Assembly: GCA_021848045.1 (NCBI GenBank)
Contig: JAJZNC010000035.1
Location: forward strand, 1-58,123
Length of the DNA: 58,123 nt
Direction of reading: 5' to 3'
Origin: an archaeon
GTDB taxonomy: Archaea > Thermoproteota > Nitrososphaeria > Nitrososphaerales > Gagatemarchaeaceae
Shown one piece after another: positions 48,263 to 56,061 of this stretch. A model generated the notes under the pieces. The model had not been told where the DNA came from. It made no database searches and saw only the letters and a list, made by a program, of their open reading frames with translations. The translations under genes were made by a program, and so were the position numbers. Each line of letters opens with the position of its first letter. Position 1 is the first letter of the stretch.

Positions 48263-50743
48263 CTAGCCTACGGAGCCCGTCATCTCGAGCGCCATCAGCC
48301 TGTTGATCTCGATAGCGTACGTCATCGGGAGCTCCTTGGTGAATGGCTCGACGAACCCGTTGACTATCATGCTCAGGGCGTCCCGCTCGCTTATCCCCCT
48401 CGCCATGAGGTAGAAGATCTGCTCCTCGCCCACCTTCCCCACGCTCGCCTCGTGCGTGACCGTGGCGTCGTCGGCCATCACCTCGACGTAGGGGATGGTG
48501 GAGGTCTTCGACTCCTCGTCCATGAGGAGGGCGTCGCACCTCACGGTCGCCTTTACGTTGTGGGCGCCCTTGGCGATGTGCAGGAGCCCGCGGTATATCG
48601 CCTCCCCTCCGTCCTTGGAGACCGACTTGCTGATGATCTTCGAGGAGGTGTCCGAGGCCAGGTGGATGACCTTCCCTCCGGTGTCCTGGACCTGGTCGGC
48701 CCCCGCGTAAGCCATGGAGAGTATCTCGGCCGAGGCGCCCTTCCCCAGGAGGTAGATCGACGGGTACTTCATGTTACGCCCCGAGCCGACCTCGCCGTTG
48801 AGCCAGGTCACGCTCGCGCCCTCGTAGGCGTGCGCGCGCTTGGTCACGAGGTTGTAGACGTTCTTGCTCCAGTTCTGTATCGTGATGTACCGTATCTTGG
48901 CGCCCTTCTTCGCGACCAGCTCGACTATCGCGGCGTGGAGCATGGACTTTTGGTACATGGCCGCGGTGCAGTTGTGGACGGCGAAGCCGCGGACAAGATA
49001 GGAGTTGTCCCTCTCGACCTCCAGGTTGTAGACGAGGTCGTTCCACTCCTCGCTGGCGATCCTCCTGATGGGCACGAGGTAGAGGTTGCCCCTTCTCATT
49101 ACACGGCTCCTCCTCTTGGTCTCGGGGTACTGGACGACGTACTGGGTCCGCCGGGAGGCCGTCCTCCCGCGGATCCTCTCTCTAGAGGCCTTGCGGACGG
49201 AGACGCTGGCGTAGACGCCGCCTCGGGCTAGCATCTCCTGGACCTGGAAGGCCAGGAGGCGGCTCGCCGTGGAGCGCCTCGCCGCGGGCGGGCGGGCAGC
49301 GTCGTTCACGCCGCGCTTCCCGTAGCCCCCGAGGTAGTACCGGAGGAGGAGCTCCTGCTTCTCGACAGGCAGCCGGATGACCTTCTCTGACAGGACCTTG
49401 GTGGCAGGCCCCATCCCGCAGTGGGCCGCGCACAGGTCTATCAGCGTCCGCGAGCGTGTCGCTACGCGGGGGCCCGGTCTATGGGCTTCGTCGATGGTGG
49501 CCGTCTCGCCGACCGAGCGTATGAGCCCGATGAGCTCCGCTGCCAGCCGGCGGTCATTCTCAGAAGGCCCGAAAGAGAACTCCATCACGTCGGTTCCGAG
49601 GGCGGCGTCGAACGAGATCGAGCCTTCGGCCAGGTAGATGCCCAGGATCTTGACGACCGCCTCTGAGAGGACGTGGTCGTCGACCGTCGCGGTCGGCGCC
49701 ACGTAGACGATGAAGTCGCCGACCTCCAGCTCCCCCGCCGGGACGAAGCTGGGCTCGACGGAGTCGAGGCCCTCGGCGAGGACCCCGCGTCCGCCACGGA
49801 CCCCCTTCTCGGAGGGGAGCCGGTCCCTCTTCACGCAGAGCACGGGGTGCTCGGGGGTCAGCTTGAACGCGTTTGCCTCGGATTGAGGGACGATCGTGAG
49901 CATCCTGCCCTTGTGGGTGTGGATGAACTGCTTGGTGACGGCAGCCTGCGCCCCGGTGTGGGAGACGACGGCGTCCCTCGAGCCCAGAGACTCTATCGGA
50001 ACGAGCTGCTGCCCCGTGCTCACCAGCTCGTCTGCCGGGAGGCACCCCTCGATGTAGTGGACCTCGCTGTCAGGCTCCGCAACGACGAGCGTCCTCTCGA
50101 ACTGGCCCATCCCCTGGGCGTTGATCCTGAAGTAGGACTGGAGGGGCATCGTTATCTTCACACCCTCGGGCACGTAGATGAATGGCCCGTCGCTCCAGAC
50201 CGCGCTGTTGAGCGCGGCGAACTTGTTGTCGTTGGCGGGGACGATGGTCCCGATGTACTTGCGGATGAGGTCAGGGTACTCCTTGACCGCGCTGCTCACG
50301 CTAGTGAAGATCACTCCCTGCTTCTGGAGGTCCTTCTGGAGGCTGTTGTAGACCTCCTGGCTCTCGTAGACGGCGCCCACGCCGGCGAGGAACTTCCTCT
50401 CGGCCTCCGGTATGCCGAGCTTCTCGAAGGTCTTCTTTATCTCGGGAGGGACGTCGTCCCAGCTCTTCGCCGTCTCCTTCGCAGGCTGCGCGTAGTAGTA
50501 GAAGTCCTGGAACTTTATCGGCGAGAGGTCGACCCCCCACGTGGGGACCGGCCTTGCCTCGAACGCCTTCAGCGCCCGCAGCCTGAACTCCAGCATCCAC
50601 GAGGGCTCGTCGCGGAGCCGGGAGATCTCGCGGACGACGTCCTCTGTGAGGCCCTTCAGCCTCGAGTCTAGGTACCCGGTCGAGTCAGCGAAGCCGTACT
50701 TCGTCTTGTAGTCGTCGGTGACGATGTCCTGGGCCGACGTCAT
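48263..50743 (-). CDS. sufB: SufB, Fe-S cluster scaffold, interrupted by an in-frame intein
   Basis: An 826-residue precursor. Residues 1-233 and 592-826 join to a normal 468-residue SufB; residues 234-591 are an intein. The N-extein ends SEVHYIEG and the C-extein starts CTAAMYQKSMLHAAIVELV. Cys592 is the +1 residue, aligned with the SufB cysteine (Cys254 in E. coli) that is essential for cluster assembly, so no active SufB can form without splicing. Other SufB markers are NSAVWSDGPFIYVP, TKRAHAYEGASVTWLNGEVG and EASVGKVGEEQIFYLMARGI. ATG 50743 follows a TATA-like box by about 25-35 bases and begins the sufB-sufD-Rieske-sufS-sufU operon. Confidence 0.96.
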   Translation of the reverse strand: MTSAQDIVTDDYKTKYGFADSTGYLDSRLKGLTEDVVREISRLRDEPSWMLEFRLRALKAFEARPVPTWGVDLSPIKFQDFYYYAQPAKETAKSWDDVPPEIKKTFEKLGIPEAERKFLAGVGAVYESQEVYNSLQKDLQKQGVIFTSVSSAVKEYPDLIRKYIGTIVPANDNKFAALNSAVWSDGPFIYVPEGVKITMPLQSYFRINAQGMGQFERTLVVAEPDSEVHYIEGCLPADELVSTGQQLVPIESLGSRDAVVSHTGAQAAVTKQFIHTHKGRMLTIVPQSEANAFKLTPEHPVLCVKRDRLPSEKGVRGGRGVLAEGLDSVEPSFVPAGELEVGDFIVYVAPTATVDDHVLSEAVVKILGIYLAEGSISFDAALGTDVMEFSFGPSENDRRLAAELIGLIRSVGETATIDEAHRPGPRVATRSRTLIDLCAAHCGMGPATKVLSEKVIRLPVEKQELLLRYYLGGYGKRGVNDAARPPAARRSTASRLLAFQVQEMLARGGVYASVSVRKASRERIRGRTASRRTQYVVQYPETKRRSRVMRRGNLYLVPIRRIASEEWNDLVYNLEVERDNSYLVRGFAVHNCTAAMYQKSMLHAAIVELVAKKGAKIRYITIQNWSKNVYNLVTKRAHAYEGASVTWLNGEVGSGRNMKYPSIYLLGKGASAEILSMAYAGADQVQDTGGKVIHLASDTSSKIISKSVSKDGGEAIYRGLLHIAKGAHNVKATVRCDALLMDEESKTSTIPYVEVMADDATVTHEASVGKVGEEQIFYLMARGISERDALSMIVNGFVEPFTKELPMTYAIEINRLMALEMTGSVG
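48971..50044 (-). mobile_element. SufB intein (358 residues) with a LAGLIDADG-type endonuclease domain
   Basis: Begins CLPADELVSTGQQLVP (Cys1) and contains a TxxH block FKLTPEHPVLCV (Thr296, His299 of the precursor). It ends VYNLEVERDNSYLVRGFAVHN (the terminal His-Asn before Cys+1). Between them are two LAGLIDADG-like helices: GIYLAEGSIS (acidic residue kept) and YYLGGYGKRG, where the expected acidic residue is Tyr, so the endonuclease is probably weak or dead. The splicing elements look intact. The insertion site, just before SufB's cysteine, is the same as the one known in mycobacterial SufB inteins. Confidence 0.93.
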
Positions 50744-50756
50744 CTCTGCTGCGGAT

Positions 50757-50770
50757 ATTACCTATGTTAT
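50757..50770. promoter_or_regulatory. near-palindrome in the sufB promoter
   Basis: ATTACCTATGTTAT, overlapping the start side of the sufB TATA region. It matches 12 of 14 positions of the sufC-promoter inverted repeat (ATAACCTAAGTTAT on the minus strand of 53895-53908). Suggests one regulator controls both suf units. Confidence 0.45.
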
Positions 50771-50780
50771 TATAAAAACG
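50768..50780 (-). promoter_or_regulatory. TATA-like box of sufB operon
   Basis: CGTTTTTATAATA on the minus strand, about 25-37 bases before the sufB ATG. Confidence 0.5.
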
Positions 50781-50851
50781 ATTCGGAGGTCGGTCCCTGG
50801 TCCGCGACAGCGGGCGCGTCCCGGGCCTTCGGCGGGCCCAGGAGGCCCACG

Positions 50852-50866
50852 GATAATTAATAAGGA
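50852..50866 (+). promoter_or_regulatory. TATA-like box for the small membrane protein
   Basis: GATAATTAATAAGGA on the plus strand, about 60-74 bases before TTG 50926 and 30-44 before CTG 50896. Confidence 0.4.
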
Positions 50867-50925
50867 GCATATTCGCACGTCGAACGCGAGCGATTCTGAA
50901 AGTAGCAGGTTTCGGACTGATCAGC

Positions 50926-51072
50926 TTGCTAAGCGTGATACTCGGTCTGGTCTTCATCGCGGTCGGTCTCGGGCTGGGGGTCGCGAACGGCCAGGCTCTC
51001 GGCGGGATGGACGGCATCGTCGTGGGGATCGGCACGATATTCGTCGGCGTCGTAATCCTCAAGGACCTCTAG
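50926..51072 (+). CDS. tiny two-helix membrane protein
   Basis: 48 residues from TTG 50926, almost all hydrophobic: LSVILGLVFIAVGLGLGVAN, then a short GQALGGMDG loop and IVVGIGTIFVGVVILKDL. A longer form from CTG 50896 would add ten residues. Short and without recognised relatives, it lies between the divergent suf operon and the zinc-finger gene and is supported by an upstream TATA-like box. Confidence 0.5.
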   Translation: MLSVILGLVFIAVGLGLGVANGQALGGMDGIVVGIGTIFVGVVILKDL

Positions 51073-51141
51073 CACACTCCACAGCCAGTCCCTACCACCC
51101 AGCGGAGGCAGTCGCCGAAGGGTGGAGCCCAGTTTCGCAAG

Positions 51142-51150
51142 CTTTATACC
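51142..51150 (+). promoter_or_regulatory. TATA-like box for the zinc-finger gene
   Basis: CTTTATACC on the plus strand, about 40 bases before ATG 51187, followed by a run of short TAGCTG-type repeats (51151-51180). Confidence 0.5.
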
Positions 51151-51186
51151 AGCTGAGCTAGCTGAACTAGCTGGGCTACTGGCGAG

Positions 51187-51501
51187 ATGTCAGAAGCTGA
51201 GCTGGCTGGGTTTCGCTGCAAGTACTGCGAGAGGACGTTCACGGACGGCAGGCGACTGGGCGGGCACGTCCGTCAGTCGCACCCCGTGATGAAGCTCGGG
51301 GCGATCCAGCAGGCGCCCAGGCCTTCCACGGAGGGGGAGTGCGCCGCGAGGGTGCTCGAGCTCTGGAGGGAGGGACAGGACCCCCTCACCGTCGTCGAGA
51401 CGCTCCGGGTCCACCCCAGGTTCGTCAAGGAGGTGCTGAAGGAGTACGACGAACTCCTGAACGAGTGGAAAAAGTTCAGGGAGGCGCAGGACCCACGGTA
51501 A
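51187..51501 (+). CDS. C2H2 zinc-finger protein
   Basis: 104 residues. The N-terminus is one classical finger: CKYCERTFTDGRRLGGHVRQSH, which is Cys-x2-Cys-x12-His-x4-His. The rest is a helical domain (VLELWREGQDPLTVVETLRV, then HPRFVKEVLKEYDELLNE) resembling a short helix-turn-helix or dimer unit. Single C2H2 fingers are common small regulators in Thaumarchaeota. The promoter contains repeats that could be an autoregulatory site. Confidence 0.78.
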   Translation: MSEAELAGFRCKYCERTFTDGRRLGGHVRQSHPVMKLGAIQQAPRPSTEGECAARVLELWREGQDPLTVVETLRVHPRFVKEVLKEYDELLNEWKKFREAQDPR

Positions 51502-51535
51502 GCTTCAAGATACCAAGTAGCTAAGTACAGACTAC

Positions 51536-51547
51536 TAAGTATATTAT
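51536..51547 (+). promoter_or_regulatory. TATA-like box for doxX
   Basis: AAGTATATTATC on the plus strand, 33-44 bases before TTG 51580. Just upstream lies GTAGCTAAGTA (51521-51535 region), partly repeated as TACTAAGTA. Confidence 0.45.
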
Positions 51548-51579
51548 CCAGAGTCCAGGCTAGCCTGACGAGAAAGAAT

Positions 51580-52005
51580 TTGTCAGGTGTCCTCGAGGTA
51601 TTGAATCCGGATGCGGCGGTGCTCCTTCTGCTTCTGCGCCTGGGTACGGGAGGAGGGCTGATCGTCCACGGCTACCCGAAGGTCAAGGGAGGCAGGGCGG
51701 GAGCCGGAAAATGGATGGCGAGCATGGGCATCCCCGCGTTCACGGCGGACCTCGCGACGCTGATAGAGTTCTTCGGAGGGGTCTTCCTGGTCGTGGGGCT
51801 GCTCACCCCCCTGGTCGGCCTTTTCGTGGCGATCTTCTTCGGGTCTATAATCCTGATGAAGAGGTCCAAGATGAAGGCGGTCTTCCAAACTACGGAGCAG
51901 GGAAAGGCGACCTACGAGGTGGACCTGCTCTACATGCTTCTGGGCCTGGTCTTCCTGTTCCTTGGGGCGGGCACGCTGTCCATCGACCACCTGGTCGGGA
52001 TCTAG
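51580..52005 (+). CDS. DoxX-family membrane protein
   Basis: 141 residues with four membrane helices (AVLLLLLRLGTGGGLIVHG, LATLIEFFGGVFLVVGLLTP, GLFVAIFFGSIILMK, LLYMLLGLVFLFLGAGTL) and the conserved HGYPKVKGG region. DoxX proteins include quinone-linked or oxidative-stress proteins; the exact job is unknown. TTG 51580 matches the promoter spacing. Confidence 0.8.
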   Translation: MSGVLEVLNPDAAVLLLLLRLGTGGGLIVHGYPKVKGGRAGAGKWMASMGIPAFTADLATLIEFFGGVFLVVGLLTPLVGLFVAIFFGSIILMKRSKMKAVFQTTEQGKATYEVDLLYMLLGLVFLFLGAGTLSIDHLVGI

Positions 52006-52054
52006 GTAGAGGGCACCGTCGGGCCCTCCGTCGCGCGGCGCCCCGACCTCAAAG

Positions 52055-52063
52055 GCTAATATC
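52055..52063 (+). promoter_or_regulatory. TATA-like box for the hydroxyacid dehydrogenase
   Basis: GCTAATATC on the plus strand, about 31-39 bases before ATG 52094. Confidence 0.4.
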
Positions 52064-52093
52064 GCGGCGGAGGGCGCGGGAGCGCCTCGATCC

Positions 52094-53083
52094 ATGGTCG
52101 ACAGGCCGAACCTGCTCGTGACGGGCGCGCCGCCCAAGGACAGACTCGAGGCCCTCGCCCCCCACGCGAGCCTCGTCTGGCTGGACGAGCTCAAAGGCGG
52201 GGAGCTAGACGCAGCCCTCCCCCTGGTCGACTGCATCCTCGTACAGACATGGTGGCCGGAGGCGCTCACCCCCGAGCGGGTCGCAGAGATGTCCCGCCTG
52301 CGCTTCGTCCAGTCGGGGATGGCGGGGGTCAACCACATCCCCTTCAAGCACCTCGGGAAGCGGGTGACAGTCTGCAGCAACGCGGGGGGCTTCTCGGTCG
52401 GAGTGGCCGAGTTCGCCATGACCCTGGTGATGGCCGCCGCGAAGCGCGTGGTCACCCTTGACAGGTCGATGCGGAGCGGGGAGTTCGACCCAGCGAGCGT
52501 TGGCACGCTCTTCAGGGAGGTGGTGATCCTGCGGGGGAGGACGCTCGGGGTCCTCGGGTACGGCGGGATAGGGAAGGCGGTCGGCTCGATCGCTTCTGCC
52601 CTGGGGATGAACGTGGTGGCGTACTCCCGGAGCGGCAAGGCCGACAGGGTCCAGGTGCTTTCCGGGAGCGAGGGGCTAACGAGGGTCCTCGGCACGAGCG
52701 ACGCCGTCGTGGTCGCCCTCCCCCTCTCAAAGCTGACGGTCGGCCTGGTTGGGAGGCCGGAGCTCGGAGCCATGAAGAGGGACGCCGTCCTGGTCAACGT
52801 CGCCAGGGCAGAGATAGTCGACGAGGAAGCCGTCTACGAGCACCTCGTCAGGAACCCGGGGTTCACCTACGCCACTGACGTCTGGCAGATAGTGAGGGGA
52901 AAGGAGACGTACTCGTCCAAGTTTCCATTCTTGAAACTCAGGAATTTCATCGGGACGCCCCACGTCGCAGGAGGGAGCGCGGCGCTGACCGGGGAGCCCC
53001 TGAAGGCCGCGGTCGAGAACCTCTCCCGCTACCTAAAGGGCGAGACGCCGCAGAACGTGGTCGACCCTTCGGAGTACATCTGA
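52094..53083 (+). CDS. D-2-hydroxyacid dehydrogenase family
   Basis: 329 residues: catalytic-domain halves around an NAD(P)-binding Rossmann fold with LGVLGYGGIGKAVGSIASA, the substrate/coenzyme Arg in VLVNVARAEIVDEEA, and the catalytic His in GTPHVAGG. The substrate is not predictable; phosphoglycerate, glycerate or lactate are typical. It lies tail-to-tail with sufC. Confidence 0.88.
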   Translation: MVDRPNLLVTGAPPKDRLEALAPHASLVWLDELKGGELDAALPLVDCILVQTWWPEALTPERVAEMSRLRFVQSGMAGVNHIPFKHLGKRVTVCSNAGGFSVGVAEFAMTLVMAAAKRVVTLDRSMRSGEFDPASVGTLFREVVILRGRTLGVLGYGGIGKAVGSIASALGMNVVAYSRSGKADRVQVLSGSEGLTRVLGTSDAVVVALPLSKLTVGLVGRPELGAMKRDAVLVNVARAEIVDEEAVYEHLVRNPGFTYATDVWQIVRGKETYSSKFPFLKLRNFIGTPHVAGGSAALTGEPLKAAVENLSRYLKGETPQNVVDPSEYI

Positions 53084-53087
53084 TGCC

Positions 53088-53852
53088 TCAGGCCACGGCG
53101 CCGGCCTGCTCTTTCAGCCAGCCGTAGCCCTTCTCCTCGAGCTTGAGGGAGAGGTCCTGCCCGCCCGATGCCGTGATCCTGCCCTCGTACATCACGTGGA
53201 CGAAGGTCGGCCGGATGTACTTCAGTATCCTCTGGTAGTGGGTGATCACAAGGATCCCTAGGTCGTTGTTCGCAATCTTCCCGACCCCCTCGGCGACGAC
53301 CCGGAGGGCGTCGATGTCTAGCCCTGAGTCGGTCTCGTCGAGGATGGCGAACTTGGGCTTTAGCATCGCGAGCTGGAGTATCTCGGCGCGCTTCTTCTCT
53401 CCGCCCGAGAAACCCTCGTTGAGGTAGCGGTTCATGAACGACTCGTCGATCCCGAGGAGCCCCATCCTCTCGGCCAGGGTCTCCTTGAACTCGAAGATGG
53501 TGGGAGCCTGGTTCTTCTCGTCCGTGTGGACGGCGTTGTAGGCCGCCCGGAGGAAGGAGAACATGGTGACGCCGGGGACGGAGACAGGGTACTGGAACGC
53601 GAGGAAGAGGCCCATCTTGGCCCTCTTGTCTGGGGAGAGGTCGAGAAGGCTCTTCCCGTCGACGAGGACCTCCCCGTGGGTCACCTTGTACTTTGGGTGG
53701 CCGAGGAGCGTGTTAGCGAGCGTGCTCTTCCCCGAGCCGTTCGGCCCCATGAGGGCGTGGATCTCCCCCTGGGCTATCGTCAGGTTGACCCCCTTCAGTA
53801 TCTCAGCCCCCTCGACGGTGGCGTGGAGGTCGCGGATCTCTAGCTTTGCCAT
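53088..53852 (-). CDS. sufC: SufC, Fe-S assembly ATPase
   Basis: 254-residue ABC ATPase that powers SufBCD. It has the Walker A motif MGPNGSGKST, the signature FSGGEKKRAEILQL, Walker B FAILDETDSGLDIDALRVV and switch His ITHYQRIL. The ATG at 53852 is used; upstream in-frame sequence is not conserved. It is separated from the rest of suf by about 2.3 kb and has its own promoter. Confidence 0.95.
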   Translation of the reverse strand: MAKLEIRDLHATVEGAEILKGVNLTIAQGEIHALMGPNGSGKSTLANTLLGHPKYKVTHGEVLVDGKSLLDLSPDKRAKMGLFLAFQYPVSVPGVTMFSFLRAAYNAVHTDEKNQAPTIFEFKETLAERMGLLGIDESFMNRYLNEGFSGGEKKRAEILQLAMLKPKFAILDETDSGLDIDALRVVAEGVGKIANNDLGILVITHYQRILKYIRPTFVHVMYEGRITASGGQDLSLKLEEKGYGWLKEQAGAVA

Positions 53853-53881
53853 CCCGGACTCTGGCTCGATTGCTCTGGACG

Positions 53882-53892
53882 TTATATAAATA
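53882..53892 (-). promoter_or_regulatory. TATA-like box for sufC
   Basis: ATTTATATAAC on the minus strand about 30-40 bases before the sufC ATG. Confidence 0.5.
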
Positions 53893-53910
53893 TTATAACT
53901 TAGGTTATAA
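53893..53910. promoter_or_regulatory. inverted repeat TTATAAC-TTAG-GTTATAA at the sufC promoter
   Basis: Perfect seven-base arms with a four-base spacer, directly upstream of the TATA-like box, where the transcription factor B element lies. Twelve of its central 14 positions match the element at the sufB promoter (50757-50770), suggesting a shared operator. Confidence 0.55.
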
Positions 53911-54118
53911 GACTCGTGCCCCCCTGGGCGCCAGGGACCGCCGGGTCTGCGCGAGAATTGCGGCATCCGCCGAAGATCTAGGAATCCTTATTATCGCTCC
54001 GGAGTCGTTCAGCGTCGGGAACGTGATTCTCGGATGCAATTCACCTATCGAGTGAGAGGGAAGAGAGCCCCCGGAAGGGCCCCGGCGCGCCCGCACGACA
54101 GCTAGGAGGGCGGCGCCG

Positions 54119-55453
54119 ATGGTAGAGGCCGCCGGTATCGAGAGCACCGAAAGGCACCAGAGCTTCGCAAGGGCATTCGCAGGCGTGGGCGCGATGGCCA
54201 TCCTGACGTACATGGGAGAGTACGCAGCGTTCATCATCGTCCTCGTCTATCTCTCGGACAAGTTCACGGTCCAGTTCCAGATGGGGACGGTCGGCTACGC
54301 CCTTGTCGGGACGATCTCGGGGGTGTTCCTCATCGCCTCGGGGCTGGCTGCGATATACATGGGCCACCTCTGCGACCTCTACGGGCGGAGGCGGATGATG
54401 ATAATCGGCTGCCTGGTAGGGGCGGTCTCCCTCTCCTCGCTGATCGTCGCCAACAGCTTCTCCCAGCTGGTCCCCTTCGCGGTCGCCACCGCCGCGTCGA
54501 TGGTGACCCTGGCGATGGCCCACGGGACGTACACGGCGGCCACCCTCGCGTACGGCGGGGACCTGGCCGAGGTGCACCAGACCATGGGCAAGGCGTACGG
54601 CCTGGTCGACGGGGCGGAGTTCGCCGGGTACGCCTTCGGGCCGGCGCTGGGCTCGACGGTGGCCTTCCTGCTCAGATCCAGGACGGACGTCTTCGAGATG
54701 TCGACCTCCCTCCTGCTGGTCTCGGCCGTCCTGGCGGTCTTCTTCATGCCGGAGGTGAGGCACCTGGTCCAGCCGCGCGGCGAGGCCCACCACGACGAGC
54801 CCGAGCCCGCTAGCGCCCACTCGCACGCCCACGTCCACGACCACAGCGCGTCCTGGCGCGACTATCTGGCGGCCTTCAAGCTCCCGATAGTCGGCGTGGC
54901 GCTCCTCACCACCTTCGTCGGGGCGGTAGGCTTCTCCGCGTTCTTCACCTTCGTGCCCCTCTACGCGCACTTCCTCCAGGGGATCGTCCCGCCGTTCTCG
55001 TTCCTCTACGGGTACTTCGCCTCGATCATGGCGGTGTCAGGGATCCTGTTCATGGTCCCGTTCGGCCACTTCGTGGACAGGCGGCAGAGGAGGATGCCCT
55101 ACCTCGTGGCCGGGCTGGTCGCTGCGGCGGCATCCCTCCTGCTCGTCGCGGGGTTGCAGGCGACGGTGGAGTCCTTCATCCTGGCCTCCGTCACCTTCGG
55201 CCTCTCGATAGGGGCTGTGAGGGTGGGCCAGCTGGTCATCCTGGCCGAGTCCAGCCACCCCTCGAACCGCGCCGCGGTGATGGGGACCAACCACGCCATG
55301 GAGCACGTGGGGTATGGCGTGGCCGCCATCCTCGCGGGCACGCTGGTCGCCTACGTCGGAGGCTTCGTCAGCGCGTTCAGGTTCCTATCGCTCATCCTGC
55401 TCCTGGCAGGCCTCGCCTTCCTGCTCTACTCTCGAAAGGCCAGGGTCAAGTAG
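54119..55453 (+). CDS. MFS transporter with histidine-rich loop
   Basis: 444 residues, about twelve membrane helices in two halves. The first half has the loop CDLYGRRRMM, an MFS motif A variant, after helix 2. The central cytoplasmic loop (residues 222-243) contains seven histidines (AHHDEPEPASAHSHAHVHDH), like metal-binding loops of zinc or nickel transporters, so the substrate may be a metal or metal chelate; this is inference. ATG 54119 follows AGGAGGG about six bases upstream. Confidence 0.8.
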   Translation: MVEAAGIESTERHQSFARAFAGVGAMAILTYMGEYAAFIIVLVYLSDKFTVQFQMGTVGYALVGTISGVFLIASGLAAIYMGHLCDLYGRRRMMIIGCLVGAVSLSSLIVANSFSQLVPFAVATAASMVTLAMAHGTYTAATLAYGGDLAEVHQTMGKAYGLVDGAEFAGYAFGPALGSTVAFLLRSRTDVFEMSTSLLLVSAVLAVFFMPEVRHLVQPRGEAHHDEPEPASAHSHAHVHDHSASWRDYLAAFKLPIVGVALLTTFVGAVGFSAFFTFVPLYAHFLQGIVPPFSFLYGYFASIMAVSGILFMVPFGHFVDRRQRRMPYLVAGLVAAAASLLLVAGLQATVESFILASVTFGLSIGAVRVGQLVILAESSHPSNRAAVMGTNHAMEHVGYGVAAILAGTLVAYVGGFVSAFRFLSLILLLAGLAFLLYSRKARVK

Positions 55454-55454
55454 C

Positions 55455-55931
55455 TCAGGCGCAGAACCTCGAGATCCTGGCGGCGAGCGCCTCGAGGAAC
55501 TCCCTGTCGATGGAGGAGTGGGCGTTGGTGAGGTCGCCGTCGATGTCTATCTCGGCGACCACCTTGCCATCGTGGAAGACCGGGACGACGATCTCGGAGC
55601 GGGTGCTCGCGAAGCACTGCAGGTAGCGGGGGTCCTTCGAGACGTCCGAGACTATCTCGGTCCGCCCGGACTTGGCCGCGAAGCCGCAGATCCCCTTGCC
55701 GAGGGGGATGGAGGTGTGGGTGGTGGGGGCAGGGCCGCTCCAGCAGTCCAGGCGTAGGTCTTCCCCCTTGACCAGGTAGAGCCCGACCCAGGAGTAGGTG
55801 GGCTCCAGGTTGAGCATCTGGACGACGCTCTTCCTCAGCGCCGCGGGCGGCTGCCCGCGCTGTATCAGGAGGTCGAGCTCCCCGAGTAGCTCCTTGGCCC
55901 GCTCGCGGTTCATCCTCGGTTGGGATTTCAT
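55455..55931 (-). CDS. GAF-domain protein, free methionine sulfoxide reductase-like
   Basis: 158 residues with a GAF fold (YSWVGLYLVKGEDLRLDCWS, GKGICGFAAKSGRTEIV, ASTRSEIVVPVFHDGKVVAE, IDIDGDLTNAHSS). Cys82 and Cys106 fall where free methionine-R-sulfoxide reductases have two of their three cysteines; the first cysteine position is absent (THTSI). It may reduce methionine sulfoxide or simply bind a ligand. ATG 55931 used; longer in-frame GTG 56027 unlikely. Confidence 0.7.
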   Translation of the reverse strand: MKSQPRMNRERAKELLGELDLLIQRGQPPAALRKSVVQMLNLEPTYSWVGLYLVKGEDLRLDCWSGPAPTTHTSIPLGKGICGFAAKSGRTEIVSDVSKDPRYLQCFASTRSEIVVPVFHDGKVVAEIDIDGDLTNAHSSIDREFLEALAARISRFCA

Positions 55932-56061
55932 AGCGTAACCCTGCCACCGGGCCGTCGACCCCCGCTCGGCAGTCGGCGGGGCAGGACGGGTCGAGGGCGA
56001 GAATGTGGTTCCAATTGTCGCGTTCACTCGGTGGAAGGTCTCGTCATGTGGCGGCCCTGGC

